Assembly (NCBI GenBank): GCA_900468285.1
Contig: UBTF01000008.1
Coordinates: forward strand, 248,001 to 312,000
Source: Hyphomicrobiales bacterium
GTDB taxonomy: Bacteria; Pseudomonadota; Alphaproteobacteria; Rhizobiales; Rhizobiaceae
Direction of reading: 5' to 3'
DNA length: 64,000 bases
The notes under the pieces were generated by a model. The model was not told the origin of the DNA and did no database searches. It saw only the letters and a program-made list of their open reading frames with translations. Position numbers and translations under genes: made by a program. The first letter of the stretch is position 1. The number at the start of each line of letters is the position of its first letter. Shown here piece after piece: positions 1 through 9,475 of the stretch.

Positions 1-826
1 TGCGGGTGATCATGAGGCCTGCGAAGAAAACGCCGGAGAAAGCATGGCCATCCTGCGCCATACCGCGCATCGTCGGCCCAATGATCTCTCTCATGGTCCG
101 CTCGACCATTTCCGGTGTCATAACCGGGGCGGGGGAATAGGCGCCCATGCCGCCGGTGTTGGGGCCGGTGTCGCCATCGCCAACGCGCTTGTGATCCTGC
201 GCTGTTGCCAGTGCCAGAGCGGTCTTGCCGTCGCAAAGGCAGAAGAAGCTCGCTTCCTCACCGTCCAGAAACGCCTCAACGACAACTTCCGCGCCCGCTG
301 AGCCGAAAGCGCCGTCGAAACAGTCGTCAATCGCCGCAATCGCCTCGTCCTGCGTCATCGCAACCGTCACACCCTTGCCAGCCGCCAGACCGTCGGCCTT
401 GATGACGATGGGAGCCCCCTGTTCGCGCACATAGGCCTTGGCCGGTTCTGCAGCCCTGAAGCGTTGATAGGCGCCGGTCGGAATGTCGTAACGGGCGCAA
501 AGGTCCTTGGTGAAACCCTTGGAGCCCTCCAGTTGAGCGGCAGCGCGCGACGGGCCGAAAGTGGCAATACCGGCATCGCGCAGGTCATCGGCAAGTCCTG
601 CCACAAGCGGGGCTTCCGGACCGACGACGACGAAATCGATGGCGTTTTCTTTGGCAAAGTCGATGACGGCGCCGTGGTCTTCAACATCAAGCGAAACCAG
701 TGTCGCATGTTCGGCAATGCCGGGGTTGCCGGGTGCTGCGAAAAGCTTTGTGAGGAGGGGAGACTGGGCGATTTTCCAAGCCAGCGCATGTTCGCGTCCG
801 CCCGAACCGATCAACAGAACTTTCAT
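1..826 (-). CDS. purD: Phosphoribosylamine-glycine ligase (partial, C-terminus outside window)
   Basis: PurD joins glycine to phosphoribosylamine with ATP in de novo purine synthesis, in the cytoplasm. The reading frame starts at an ATG at 826 and opens with [18 protein letters not shown], the N-terminal nucleotide-binding signature of the family. ATP-grasp segments follow ([43 protein letters not shown]). About 275 residues are visible of a family length near 420, so the C-terminal part of the ATP-grasp domain and the tail lie beyond the left edge. An AGGGG about 9 bases upstream can serve as ribosome binding site. It is divergent from tex, with 236 bases between them. Confidence 0.96.
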   Translation of the reverse strand, partial: MKVLLIGSGGREHALAWKIAQSPLLTKLFAAPGNPGIAEHATLVSLDVEDHGAVIDFAKENAIDFVVVGPEAPLVAGLADDLRDAGIATFGPSRAAAQLEGSKGFTKDLCARYDIPTGAYQRFRAAEPAKAYVREQGAPIVIKADGLAAGKGVTVAMTQDEAIAAIDDCFDGAFGSAGAEVVVEAFLDGEEASFFCLCDGKTALALATAQDHKRVGDGDTGPNTGGMGAYSPAPVMTPEMVERTMREIIGPTMRGMAQDGHAFSGVFFAGLMITR

Positions 827-1062
827 GGTCAACACCCCTGCCATCTCGCGTTTTAACGTGTTGCTGGGGCGTTAAGGGCAGGGGGCGGAAAGGTCAAGAA
901 CAAAGCGCCCCACTTTAGCTTCTTTGTTGTTTGCCCCGCCACGGCAAGCAGCCACGTTTCTTCACGCAGGGCTTTTCTGTGGAACCGCCTAAGCTTCCTG
1001 TTGTCATGCCACAATCAGCATCTATGTTCGGGCAGATTTTTCAAAACAGTTTAGAGAACAAA

Positions 1063-3375
1063 ATGTCCGCAGATAATGCCCGCCTTGCTCCGCTCATCGC
1101 TTCCGAAATCAATGCCCGTGCCGATCAGGTCAAGGCGGCGATAACGTTGCTGGACGAAGGTGCGACCGTTCCCTTCATCGCGCGCTATCGTAAGGAAGTT
1201 ACCGGCGGGCTTGATGATACGCAGCTTCGCACGCTGGCGGAACGGCTGTCCTATCTGCGCGAACTCAACGCCCGTCGTGCATCCATCGTCGATTCCATCA
1301 ATGGTCAGGGAAAGATGACCGATGAGCTGATGGTCAAGATCGTGTCGGCGACCACTAAGGCAGAACTCGAAGATCTCTATCTGCCCTACAAGCCGAAGCG
1401 CCGCACCCGTGCCGAGATTGCCCGCGAGCGCGGCCTTGGCCCACTGGCACAGGCCATCTGGGACAATCGCAGCGCCGACCCGGCCGCTCTTGCGCAGGCT
1501 TATGTCCAGGGTGACGTCGCAGATGTGAAGGCGGCATTGGAAGGCGCGCGAGATATTGTCGCCGAAACCATGACCGAGAATGCCGATCTGCTCGGTCGCC
1601 TGCGTGATTACATGCGCCACAATGCCACCTTCCGGGCCAAGGTGGTGGAGGGCAAGCAGGCAGCGGGCGAGAAGTTTTCCGACTATTTCGACCATTCCGA
1701 AAAATGGGCCACCGTTCCCGGCCATCGCGCTCTGGCCATGCTGCGTGGCTGGAACGAGGAAATCCTGACGCTGACCATCGACGTGGATGCGGATGATCCA
1801 TCGCCCGTCAAACCCGCGCAGCGCACCATCGCCAGCGCCTTCGATATCCGCAGCGGCGGCCCGGCAGATGCGTGGCTGATGGAGGTCGCGGGCTGGACAT
1901 GGCGCGTCAAGCTGTCCATGTCGCTCTCGCTTGATTTGATGCGGGAGCTTCGTGAACGGGCGGAGGAGGAGGCAATTCACGTCTTTGCCCGCAACCTCAA
2001 GGACCTCCTGCTGGCAGCGCCCGCCGGTTCGCGCGCCACCATGGGGCTCGATCCCGGCATCCGCACAGGCGTCAAGGTGGCGATTGTCGATGGCACCGGC
2101 AAGTTGCTGGAAACCACCACCGTCTATCCATTCCCGCCCAGGAACGATATTCGCGGCACGCAGGCGGAACTTGCCGGCCTTATCGCCAAGCACAAAGTCG
2201 AATTGATCTCCATTGGCAATGGCACGGGCAGTCGTGAAACGGAACGACTGGTTGCGGATATGCTCTCTCAATTGTCGGGCACCAAGCCCACCAAGGTCAT
2301 CGTCTCGGAAGCTGGCGCGTCGATCTACTCCGCTTCAGCCAGTGCTGCGGCCGAGTTCCCCAATCTGGATGTCTCGCTGCGTGGCGCCGTTTCCATCGCA
2401 AGGCGTCTGCAGGACCCGCTGGCGGAACTGGTGAAAATCGAACCCAAGTCGATTGGCGTTGGCCAGTATCAGCACGATGTTGATCAGGGCAAGCTTTCAC
2501 GCTCGCTGGATGCCGTGGTGGAAGATGCGGTGAACGCTGTCGGTGTTGACCTCAACACCGCGTCTGCGCCGCTGCTTGCCCGCGTTTCGGGACTTGGGGC
2601 CTCCATTGCCGATGCCATCGTGACGCACAGGGATCAGACAGGACCTTTCGCCAGCCGCAAGGAGCTTCTCAAGGTGCCACGCCTCGGCCAGCGCACCTTC
2701 GAGCAATGCGCAGGCTTTCTGCGCATTCCAAATGGCAAGGAGCCGCTGGACGCGTCTTCCGTGCACCCGGAAGCCTATGGTGTCGCCAAGAAGATCGTTG
2801 CCGCCTGCGGTCGCGACCTTCGCTCGGTCATGGGCGACAGTGCGGCATTGAAGTCGCTGGACCCAAAGCAGTTCATCGATGAGCAATTCGGTTTGCCGAC
2901 CGTAAAAGACATCATTGCCGAACTGGAGAAGCCGGGCAGAGACCCGCGTCCAAGCTTCAAGACAGCGACCTTTGCCGATGGTGTGGACGAGATTACCGAC
3001 CTCAAGCCCGGAATGCTTCTGGAAGGAACGGTCACGAACGTTGCCGCTTTCGGTGCCTTTGTGGATATCGGCGTGCATCAGGACGGGCTGGTCCATGTGT
3101 CGCAACTGGCCGATCGCTTTGTCAAAGACCCGCATGAGGTGGTGAAGGCGGGCGATGTGGTGAAGGTGCGTGTTGTCGAGGTAGACGTGAAGCGAAAGCG
3201 CATTGGCCTCACCATGCGCAAGGATGGCGGCGAGGCCGCACCGGCGCCGATGCGCGAAAAAGGAAATGCCACTGCAATGCGGCACGCTTCGGCCAAACCC
3301 CAGGCCCGCAACGAGGGGTCGCAAAGCGGGGGTGCTCTGGCAGCAGCACTGGCCGAAGCAATGAAGAAACGCTGA
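1063..3375 (+). CDS. tex: Tex family transcription accessory / S1 RNA-binding protein
   Basis: Tex is a nucleic-acid-binding cytoplasmic protein linked to transcription and stress tolerance. The product has about 770 residues, the usual family size. A helical Tex N-domain (with [20 protein letters not shown] near residue 105) is followed by a YqgF/RNase H-like fold ([17 protein letters not shown]), a helix-hairpin-helix region ([20 protein letters not shown]) and a C-terminal S1 domain ([20 protein letters not shown]). The frame is open back to 931, but homologues begin near [16 protein letters not shown], so I chose the ATG at 1063; an in-frame ATG at 1024 is the main alternative. A low-complexity Ala/Lys-rich tail ends the protein. 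It is transcribed alone and followed by a stem-loop. Confidence 0.95.
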   Translation: MSADNARLAPLIASEINARADQVKAAITLLDEGATVPFIARYRKEVTGGLDDTQLRTLAERLSYLRELNARRASIVDSINGQGKMTDELMVKIVSATTKAELEDLYLPYKPKRRTRAEIARERGLGPLAQAIWDNRSADPAALAQAYVQGDVADVKAALEGARDIVAETMTENADLLGRLRDYMRHNATFRAKVVEGKQAAGEKFSDYFDHSEKWATVPGHRALAMLRGWNEEILTLTIDVDADDPSPVKPAQRTIASAFDIRSGGPADAWLMEVAGWTWRVKLSMSLSLDLMRELRERAEEEAIHVFARNLKDLLLAAPAGSRATMGLDPGIRTGVKVAIVDGTGKLLETTTVYPFPPRNDIRGTQAELAGLIAKHKVELISIGNGTGSRETERLVADMLSQLSGTKPTKVIVSEAGASIYSASASAAAEFPNLDVSLRGAVSIARRLQDPLAELVKIEPKSIGVGQYQHDVDQGKLSRSLDAVVEDAVNAVGVDLNTASAPLLARVSGLGASIADAIVTHRDQTGPFASRKELLKVPRLGQRTFEQCAGFLRIPNGKEPLDASSVHPEAYGVAKKIVAACGRDLRSVMGDSAALKSLDPKQFIDEQFGLPTVKDIIAELEKPGRDPRPSFKTATFADGVDEITDLKPGMLLEGTVTNVAAFGAFVDIGVHQDGLVHVSQLADRFVKDPHEVVKAGDVVKVRVVEVDVKRKRIGLTMRKDGGEAAPAPMREKGNATAMRHASAKPQARNEGSQSGGALAAALAEAMKKR

Positions 3376-3388
3376 TCGCAGGTTGTAT

Positions 3389-3416
3389 CGACGCCTCCGC
3401 CAAGCTGGAGGCGTCG
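3389..3416 (+). terminator. Stem-loop downstream of tex
   Basis: CGACGCCTCC (3389-3398) pairs perfectly with GGAGGCGTCG (3407-3416) across an 8-base loop, 14 bases after the tex stop codon. The run of T that follows is short and interrupted, so it may be a weak or Rho-assisted terminator. Confidence 0.6.
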
Positions 3417-3460
3417 CGCTAGATTTTGAAATCGTTCAATTTTTTTGAAAACCATGCCGC

Positions 3461-3514
3461 TTGAAACTTTGTTTGAAAGCGATAGCTTAAGTCTCGATCG
3501 ATAAGTGAGACTTA
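3461..3514 (+). promoter_or_regulatory. Possible promoter and inverted repeat upstream of the cyclopropane synthase gene
   Basis: TTGAAA (3461-3466) and TAGCTT (3483-3488), spaced 16 bases, could be -35 and -10 elements. They abut a perfect 8-bp inverted repeat, TAAGTCTC (3488-3495) and GAGACTTA (3507-3514), with an 11-base loop, lying just before the ribosome binding site. It could be an operator or a leader hairpin. The promoter assignment is weak; the repeat is plain in the sequence. Confidence 0.4.
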
Positions 3515-3531
3515 GCTTGTTGGGAGGTGGA

Positions 3532-4788
3532 ATGGCCTCGTCTCTGCATGGTTTGCTTGGCAAAATAGTCAAAACCGGAAATCTGGTCGTCACCGGTCCC
3601 GGTGGGTTGCATGTCTTTGGCGACGGCACCGGCGAGCGCGTCGCGCTCAATTTTACTGACGAGGAGGCGATGGACGACATCGCCAGGGACCCCGCTCTCA
3701 GGCTTGCCGAAATCTACATGGAAGGGCGAATGGCTGTCGTAGAGGGTGACATCTATGATTTTCTGGCGCTCATCAAAAAGAACACGTTGAGCGAAGCGCT
3801 CACCTTCGGAATGATCTGGCGCGGCATGGCGCGCATCATCGCCGCACGGATCAGGATGCATCTGCCCGTCAACCACAACAAGGACAATGTCTCCCACCAC
3901 TACGATCTCAGCGCCAAGCTTTTCGATCTGTTTCTGGATGAAGACTGGCAATATTCCTGCGCCTACTTCAACCCGCCGGGAATAAGCCTTTATGAGGCAC
4001 AGGTAGCCAAGAAGCGCCATATTGCCGCAAAGCTGATGCCGCAACGCGGTCAGCGCATCCTTGAAATAGGTTCGGGATGGGGTGGCATGGCCATGTATCT
4101 TGCCGAAAGCTCGGATGTCGATGTTACCGGCATCACGTTGAGCGAGGAGCAGCTGCGCGTTTCCCGCGACAGGGCAGGCAAGCGCGGACTGGGTGACAAG
4201 CTGCGTTTCGAGCTTCAGGATTACCGCCATCTTCCCGCTTCAAGCAAGTATGATCGCATCGTTTCCGTAGGCATGTTCGAGCATGTCGGGCCGACCCATT
4301 ACCGCGAATATTTCCAGAAGGCGGCGCAATTGCTGGATGAGGATGGTGTCATGGTGCTTCACTCCATCGGCCAGCCCAGCCCTCCGCTTGCGACCAATCC
4401 CTTCATCGAAAAATATATTTTCCCCGGCGGTTATATTCCCGCCCTCTCGGAAGTGCTGCCCGCAGTGGAAAAGAGCGGCCTGCTGGTTCGCGATATAGAA
4501 ATTCTTCCGATGCACTATGCCCATACCCTGCGCGAGTGGCGCAAACGTTTCGTCGCCAACAGGGCGGAGGCCATCGGGCTCTATGACGAACGGTTCTTCC
4601 GCATGTGGGAGTTCTACCTTGCCGGTTCGGAAATGGCCTTCACCCATGAAAATTTTCACGTCTTCCAGCTTCAGCTGACCAAACGCGGCGGCGTCGTGCC
4701 CGATAACCGGGACTATATTACCGCCAATGAGGCAAGGCTGCTGGAGTTCGAGAGAACGCGACCACCGCTTGAAAAGGTGAGTTTCTAA
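3532..4788 (+). CDS. cfa: Cyclopropane-fatty-acyl-phospholipid synthase family methyltransferase
   Basis: These SAM-dependent enzymes add a methylene bridge to unsaturated acyl chains of membrane phospholipids. The protein has about 418 residues. Visible signatures are the motif DNVSHHYDLSAKLFDLFLD, the family hallmark YSCAYF, the SAM-binding glycine loop ILEIGSGWGGMAMYLA, and VSVGMFEHVG. An open frame reaches a GTG at 3505, but that codon lies inside an inverted repeat, whereas the ATG at 3532 has GGAGG 4 bases ahead. It is monocistronic between tex and ubiA. Rhizobiaceae usually carry more than one Cfa homologue, so the exact substrate is uncertain. Confidence 0.9.
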   Translation: MASSLHGLLGKIVKTGNLVVTGPGGLHVFGDGTGERVALNFTDEEAMDDIARDPALRLAEIYMEGRMAVVEGDIYDFLALIKKNTLSEALTFGMIWRGMARIIAARIRMHLPVNHNKDNVSHHYDLSAKLFDLFLDEDWQYSCAYFNPPGISLYEAQVAKKRHIAAKLMPQRGQRILEIGSGWGGMAMYLAESSDVDVTGITLSEEQLRVSRDRAGKRGLGDKLRFELQDYRHLPASSKYDRIVSVGMFEHVGPTHYREYFQKAAQLLDEDGVMVLHSIGQPSPPLATNPFIEKYIFPGGYIPALSEVLPAVEKSGLLVRDIEILPMHYAHTLREWRKRFVANRAEAIGLYDERFFRMWEFYLAGSEMAFTHENFHVFQLQLTKRGGVVPDNRDYITANEARLLEFERTRPPLEKVSF

Positions 4789-4908
4789 CAGGGGCGCAAG
4801 CCCGCAGTTTTATTGTTTCTGGCTGCCAAGGCGTTTGGTTTAGGCCTTGAAATTGCGCGCCTGTGCTTTTGCTTGACGCTTCGTAAATGTCGAGCGTAGA
4901 ACGCTTGC

Positions 4909-5862
4909 ATGGTTGACCAAAGCGATCTTTCCGGCCGCGTTTCAGACGCGCCATCCAACAACTGGGTCTATCGGGTATTGCCGAGAAGCCTCTGGCCTTA
5001 CGCGCAGCTGGCCCGGTGGGATCGTCCCATCGGCTGGGAACTGCTGATGTGGCCGTGCTTCTGGTCTGCGGCCATGGCGTCGAATGCGGCGCTGGCTCAA
5101 GGCACATTTTCCTGGGTCACTCTGGCCTTTCACCTGTTCCTCTTCTTTGCCGGTGCCGTGGCCATGCGTGGGGCCGGTTGCACCTACAATGATCTTGTGG
5201 ATCACAAGATCGACATGGCGGTTGCCAGAACGCGCTCCAGACCTTTGCCATCCGGCAGGGTCAGCCGCAAACAGGCGAAGATCTTCATCGTCCTTCAGGC
5301 GCTCGCCGGGCTCGTCGTTCTGCTGTGCTTCAACGGGTTCGCCATCATCGTCGGCCTGTCATCGCTTGTCTTTGTGGCGATCTATCCCTTCGCCAAACGC
5401 TTTACCCACTGGCCGCAGTTCTTTCTGGGGCTTGCCTTTTCATGGGGAGCCCTGATGGGTTGGGCGGGCCAGTTCGCAGCCCTGTCGCTTGCCCCATTGC
5501 TGCTCTACATCGGCGCGATTGCCTGGACCATCGGTTACGACACGATCTACGCCCATCAGGACAAGGAGGACGATGTGACGGTCGGCATCGGCTCGACCGC
5601 GCTTCTGTTCGCAGACCGGACCCATGGCTGGTTGATCGGCCTTTACGGTGCCGCACTCCTCTTCATTTTCCTGGCATTTCTAACCGCCGGGGTCAGCTGG
5701 CCTGGCTATCTCGGCCTTGCTGCTTCCGCCGTTCTCCTGGTGCGGCAGGTCATGGTGCTTGATATCAACAATGTCGAGCAGTGTCTGGCACTGTTCAAAT
5801 CCAACAACCGGGTCGGATTGTTGATTTTCTGCGGGCTGCTCCTGCCGCTCATCATCGCTTGA
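4909..5862 (+). CDS. ubiA: 4-hydroxybenzoate polyprenyltransferase
   Basis: UbiA prenylates 4-hydroxybenzoate in ubiquinone synthesis at the inner membrane. The 317-residue protein is a polytopic membrane protein with both aspartate-rich prenyl diphosphate motifs of the superfamily: YNDLVDHKIDMAVARTRSRP near residue 90 and DTIYAHQDKEDD near residue 215. The ATG at 4909 has only a weak ribosome binding site but gives the expected length. It faces the DUF6101-type gene convergently across a stem-loop. Ubiquinone made here would feed the respiratory chain that ends partly in the cytochrome oxidase encoded later in the window. Confidence 0.95.
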   Translation: MVDQSDLSGRVSDAPSNNWVYRVLPRSLWPYAQLARWDRPIGWELLMWPCFWSAAMASNAALAQGTFSWVTLAFHLFLFFAGAVAMRGAGCTYNDLVDHKIDMAVARTRSRPLPSGRVSRKQAKIFIVLQALAGLVVLLCFNGFAIIVGLSSLVFVAIYPFAKRFTHWPQFFLGLAFSWGALMGWAGQFAALSLAPLLLYIGAIAWTIGYDTIYAHQDKEDDVTVGIGSTALLFADRTHGWLIGLYGAALLFIFLAFLTAGVSWPGYLGLAASAVLLVRQVMVLDINNVEQCLALFKSNNRVGLLIFCGLLLPLIIA

Positions 5863-5870
5863 AACTGAAA

Positions 5871-5901
5871 AACCCGGCGGCGTTTTGCAACGCGCCGGGT
5901 T
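5871..5901 (-). terminator. Stem-loop terminator between ubiA and the DUF6101-type gene
   Basis: AACCCGGCG (5871-5879) pairs with CGCCGGGTT (5893-5901), with a nested CGTT/AACG pair. Read on the minus strand the stem is followed by TTTTT, so it is a good intrinsic terminator for the minus-strand gene at 5927-6493. On the plus strand it has no T run but could still assist termination of ubiA. Confidence 0.75.
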
Positions 5902-5926
5902 CTTGATGACTGGCAGCGGCTGTCTA

Positions 5927-6493
5927 TCAGCTGCGAGCGATGATTTCCTTGCCCTGAATGCGCATGGTCATGCCCAGCGAACCGGTGCTGCGGCGCACGA
6001 GGAAGCGTGGGCGACGCTCGGCAAAGTAGGAATGACGACGACGGGCGCGGGTGGCCTTGGTCCGCACATGTCCAAGATGGTCTTCCAGAGGGCGCGCAAC
6101 GCCGTCGGCTTCGACCATCAGCATTGGAATACGGTATGCTTCAGACCAGCTGCGCCAATCAGCCGCGATGTCGCAAAGGTCGTGCGCCACCAGCAGCGGA
6201 ATGCAAAGGTCGGGATCGTCGTGATGCAGTTCGAGCGTCACGGTAACGCGGCCATCACCATGGTCGATGGCGCGGGCAGCAACACCCTTGAAGGCGCGGG
6301 CCGGCAGCGCGAAAGAAAGCGGAAGGCCGCTGGAATTCAAAACCTTGCGAAGAACTGCGCCGCGCTCATCGAGCGTGATAGCGACATCGGCTGAACCCTT
6401 GTCCTTGCCATAGGTGAGCTGCTGCGGAAACCGTGTAGGGTCAAGCCGGAGAGTAGCGCCTGCCCATTCGGGCTTCAGAACAGTGTTGGTCAT
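5927..6493 (-). CDS. DUF6101-type conserved protein of unknown function
   Basis: The 188-residue product is basic, has no signal peptide or membrane segment, and matches my recollection of a family (DUF6101) found in Rhizobiales, often beside ubiA; that name is not verified here. Its middle carries an acidic and histidine-containing patch (HGDGRVTVTLELHHDDPDLC), and its C-terminus is Arg-rich (VRTKATRARRRHSYFAERRP). The start is an ATG at 6493 with AAGGA about 10 bases upstream. It ends just before a good minus-strand terminator. No function can be assigned. Confidence 0.75.
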   Translation of the reverse strand: MTNTVLKPEWAGATLRLDPTRFPQQLTYGKDKGSADVAITLDERGAVLRKVLNSSGLPLSFALPARAFKGVAARAIDHGDGRVTVTLELHHDDPDLCIPLLVAHDLCDIAADWRSWSEAYRIPMLMVEADGVARPLEDHLGHVRTKATRARRRHSYFAERRPRFLVRRSTGSLGMTMRIQGKEIIARS

Positions 6494-6938
6494 ATCATGC
6501 TATCCTTGTTTTACCTGAGAGCCGTTTCATGGCCTCGTCCGGGACTTTTCGTCCTCTGATAGGGAGAAGATAGCGGCGGCATCTTCGAGACAGCTTAAAA
6601 ATCGAGGTTAAGAAAACTTTGCATTCCCAAATGGTTAGCAAAAAGCAGCCTGACAGGGTTTCAAATTCCTGAATTGACACGCGTGCCGGTTTGCCACCGG
6701 TTGTGCCAGCATCAGTTCCATCAAAAATGCAAGTTTGCCGAATGCCCGCTCGTTGCCCCCGCGCAGGTCACCCCTGAAACCAGCTTGCGCAGGGGAAAGC
6801 GCGTTGACAACAGCAAAATACGCGAAAGCCAAAAATGGGCGGGGATTAGGTCGATTTGACCCCTGCCTGCTCTTCGCGAACAACCGAAGCGCGTGGCTGA
6901 ACCACGCACCGAATCCGCACAGACAGGCTCTTTTCGGA
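6494..6938. other. Gene-free interval of 445 bases
   Basis: No convincing coding frame is visible. It separates two minus-strand genes and must hold the promoter of the DUF6101-type gene and the 3' end of the FAD-oxidase transcript. Several dyads are visible: GCGTGG/CCACGC (6891-6896 and 6902-6907), AATCCG/CGGATT near 6914 and 6934, CACGCGTG near 6678, and CCCCTG/CAGGGG near 6770-6796. A structured untranslated RNA is possible but not shown. Confidence 0.5.
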
Positions 6939-8369
6939 TTAGATCTTTACGACCTTGCCGGGGTTCATGACGCCCGCAGGGTCAAATGCTGTCTTGATCC
7001 GACGCATCAGTTCCATTTCGATACCCGGACGAATATCGGCAAGCTCGTCACGTTTTAACTGTCCGATGCCGTGTTCGGCAGAAATCGAGCCACCTTGGGC
7101 AAGAACGATTCCGTGGACGATGTGGTTGATCTCGCGCCAGCGGGCGATGAAGTCTGCCTTATCGGCCCCGACCGGCTGGGAAATATTGTAATGAATGTTT
7201 CCATCGCCCAGATGGCCGAAGGCGCAGATGCGCGCGCCGGGAATGGCATTAAGGACGCCAGCCTCCGCCTGTGCCATGAAATCCGGGATTTTCGATACGG
7301 GAACGGAGACGTCGTGCTTGATGGAGCCGCCTTCCGGCTTCTGCGCATCCGACATGCTTTCGCGCATGTGCCAGAGCGCCTGACGCTGTGCCTCGGATGA
7401 GGCGATGACCGCGTCCTGTACGATCCCCGCCTCGAACCCCTGTTCCAGCAAGGTTTCGATCATCGTCTGCGCAGTCTCGGCGGTATCCGAAGTGGAGATG
7501 TCGATCAGCGCATACCACGGGTGCGGTGTCTCCAGTGGATCGCGAACGCCGGGAATGTGCCTGGCGGTAAATTCTATGCCGATGCGCGGCATCAGTTCAA
7601 AGCCTGTCAAGGCCGCACCGCACAGTGTCGAGGCACGCTCGAACAGCGTCAACGCATCGTCAGGAGAATTCAGTCCGGCAAAGGCCACCTGATGGCCCTT
7701 CGGCTTTGGGAAAAGTTTCAGCACCGCGCCGGTGATGACGCCAAGCGTGCCTTCCGAACCGATGAAGAGATCGCGCAAATCGTAACCCGTATTGTCCTTC
7801 TTCAACCGACGAAGGCCGTTCCAGATTTCACCGGTCGGCAAGACGACCTCAAGACCAAGGCACAATTGCCGCATATTGCCATAGGCCAGAACGGCGGTGC
7901 CACCGGCATTGGTGGCAAGATTGCCGCCGATGCGGCAAGAGCCCTGCGACCCGAGCGAAAGGGGAAACATGCGCTCAACCTTGTCGGCGGCCTCATGCAC
8001 GGTATCGAGGATGCAGCCGCCATCCACCACGATGATATTGGCCACGGGATCGATATCGCGAACGGCGTTCATCCGCTCCAGCGACAGTATAATATCATTG
8101 CCATCGCTGCGGGGTGTCTGGCCGCCGACAAGCCCGGTATTGCCGGTCTGCGGCACGATGGCGGTTCCCGTTTCGCTGGCGAGCGTCATGATCGCAGAAA
8201 CTTCCTGCGTCGAGGCGGGTTTCAGCAGCAGGGACGAGGAGCCCTTATAAAGACCGCGATTTTCGACCAGATGGGGTGCCAGACCGGCCTCGTCACGTAC
8301 GGCGTTCCTGTCTCCCACGATGGATACGAAGCGCTGGATCAGATCGTGTGGCAGGGCATTCGTCGTCAT
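6939..8369 (-). CDS. FAD-binding oxidoreductase, GlcD / D-2-hydroxyglutarate dehydrogenase type
   Basis: The 476-residue protein belongs to the VAO/PCMH flavoprotein superfamily that oxidises 2-hydroxy acids such as D-lactate, glycolate or D-2-hydroxyglutarate. The FAD-binding half shows PQTGNTGLVGGQTPR, GSQGSCRIGGNLATNAGG and LFIGSEGTLGVITGAVLKLF. The C-terminal FAD-oxidase domain has the metal-binding FGHLGDGNIHYN and ends with SAEHGIGQLKRDEL and FDPAGVMNPGKV. The ATG at 8369 has GAGG 6 bases upstream. It lies 21 bases behind the Sua5 gene and is probably cotranscribed with it. The exact substrate cannot be read from the sequence. Confidence 0.9.
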   Translation of the reverse strand: MTTNALPHDLIQRFVSIVGDRNAVRDEAGLAPHLVENRGLYKGSSSLLLKPASTQEVSAIMTLASETGTAIVPQTGNTGLVGGQTPRSDGNDIILSLERMNAVRDIDPVANIIVVDGGCILDTVHEAADKVERMFPLSLGSQGSCRIGGNLATNAGGTAVLAYGNMRQLCLGLEVVLPTGEIWNGLRRLKKDNTGYDLRDLFIGSEGTLGVITGAVLKLFPKPKGHQVAFAGLNSPDDALTLFERASTLCGAALTGFELMPRIGIEFTARHIPGVRDPLETPHPWYALIDISTSDTAETAQTMIETLLEQGFEAGIVQDAVIASSEAQRQALWHMRESMSDAQKPEGGSIKHDVSVPVSKIPDFMAQAEAGVLNAIPGARICAFGHLGDGNIHYNISQPVGADKADFIARWREINHIVHGIVLAQGGSISAEHGIGQLKRDELADIRPGIEMELMRRIKTAFDPAGVMNPGKVVKI

Positions 8370-8390
8370 GATGATCCTCGTGGCAGGTTG

Positions 8391-9368
8391 TCAGGGTCTG
8401 GGCGCGGCGGCTCGCGCCAGCCTGTCGTTGATGGCTTCGCCCAAACCGTGATGGGGAATGGGAGTGATGGCAATGCTGTGGGCGCCGCTTGCGTCAGCAG
8501 TCTTCATGGCGTCAAAGAGGCGGCTTGCTGCCTCCACCAGATCGCCCGATCGACTGAGCTCGATGATGACCGCAGCACTCTCCTGACCCGAAATGTCGGC
8601 GTCGCCAAAGCGAAGCAGCGCTTCGCCTGCCTCAAGAGAAACGGCGTTCAGGCGAACCGCTGCCGTTGGGGCATAGTGAGATGCCAGCATTCCCGGCGCT
8701 TCGATTGCAGCAGAAGCCTTCTCAGGACGCATCAACGGAACGTCGATAACCCGTTCGATCTCTTCGGCGACGATCCCGCCGGGACGCAACAGCCGCGCGG
8801 TCCCGTCTGCCTCGATCTTTACGATGGTGGATTCGACGCCAACAGGCGATGCGCCGCCATCCAGGATGAGCTCGATCCGGTCGCCCAGATCGGCCTCGAC
8901 ATGGGCGGCGCTGGTCGAGCTGATCTTGCCAGAACTGTTGGCGCTGGGGGCTGCAAGCGGCTTGCCGAAAGCGTTGATCAGCTCCGCGGCAAAGCCTTCG
9001 GGGATGCGAATGCCAGCGGTGTCGAGACCAGCGGTCGCGAGTGAATGGATCGGGCTTTCGGCTTTCAGCGGCAGAATAAGTGTGAGCGGCCCCGGCCAAA
9101 AGGCATCCGCCAGCCTGCGAGAAAGCGCATCGAAGGTCACATGCTCTTCTGCCATGGCAAGGCTAGCCATATGGCAGATCAACGGGTTGAACTGCGGTCG
9201 GCCCTTGGTTTCATAGATGCGGGCAATGGCAACCGGGTTTGTCGCGTCTGCGGCAAGTCCATAGACGGTTTCCGTCGGTATCGCGACGGGATGGCCGGAG
9301 GCGAGGACGCTTACACCCTCGCGAAGGGCCATGTCCCTGTCTTCTTCGATGTTAATCTGACGCGCCAT
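8391..9368 (-). CDS. tsaC: L-threonylcarbamoyladenylate synthase (Sua5/YrdC/YciO family)
   Basis: The enzyme makes threonylcarbamoyl-AMP from threonine, bicarbonate and ATP for the t6A37 modification of ANN-decoding tRNAs. At 325 residues it is the long Sua5 type: an N-terminal YrdC domain with PTETVYGLAADATN, the KGR triad in YETKGRPQFNPL and PSANSSGKIS, then a C-terminal Sua5 domain after residue 215 (MLASHYAPTAAVRL). The ATG at 9368 has AAGG about 10 bases upstream. It is the first gene of a probable two-gene unit with the FAD-dependent oxidoreductase. Confidence 0.93.
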   Translation of the reverse strand: MARQINIEEDRDMALREGVSVLASGHPVAIPTETVYGLAADATNPVAIARIYETKGRPQFNPLICHMASLAMAEEHVTFDALSRRLADAFWPGPLTLILPLKAESPIHSLATAGLDTAGIRIPEGFAAELINAFGKPLAAPSANSSGKISSTSAAHVEADLGDRIELILDGGASPVGVESTIVKIEADGTARLLRPGGIVAEEIERVIDVPLMRPEKASAAIEAPGMLASHYAPTAAVRLNAVSLEAGEALLRFGDADISGQESAAVIIELSRSGDLVEAASRLFDAMKTADASGAHSIAITPIPHHGLGEAINDRLARAAAPRP

Positions 9369-9475
9369 GAATGCTGCACCTTAAGGGGCGCGTCGCCTTG
9401 AAAAGCGCCGCACGGTTTTGCGCGGCATTCTTTAGAGGTATTCCGGCGGATTGGAAAGCCGTTTGCCGTGACGGG

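Noticed and set aside
7521-9044. A 507-codon plus-strand frame across the FAD-oxidase and Sua5 genes
   Set aside because: It runs across the junction of two well-supported minus-strand genes and has no recognisable domain.
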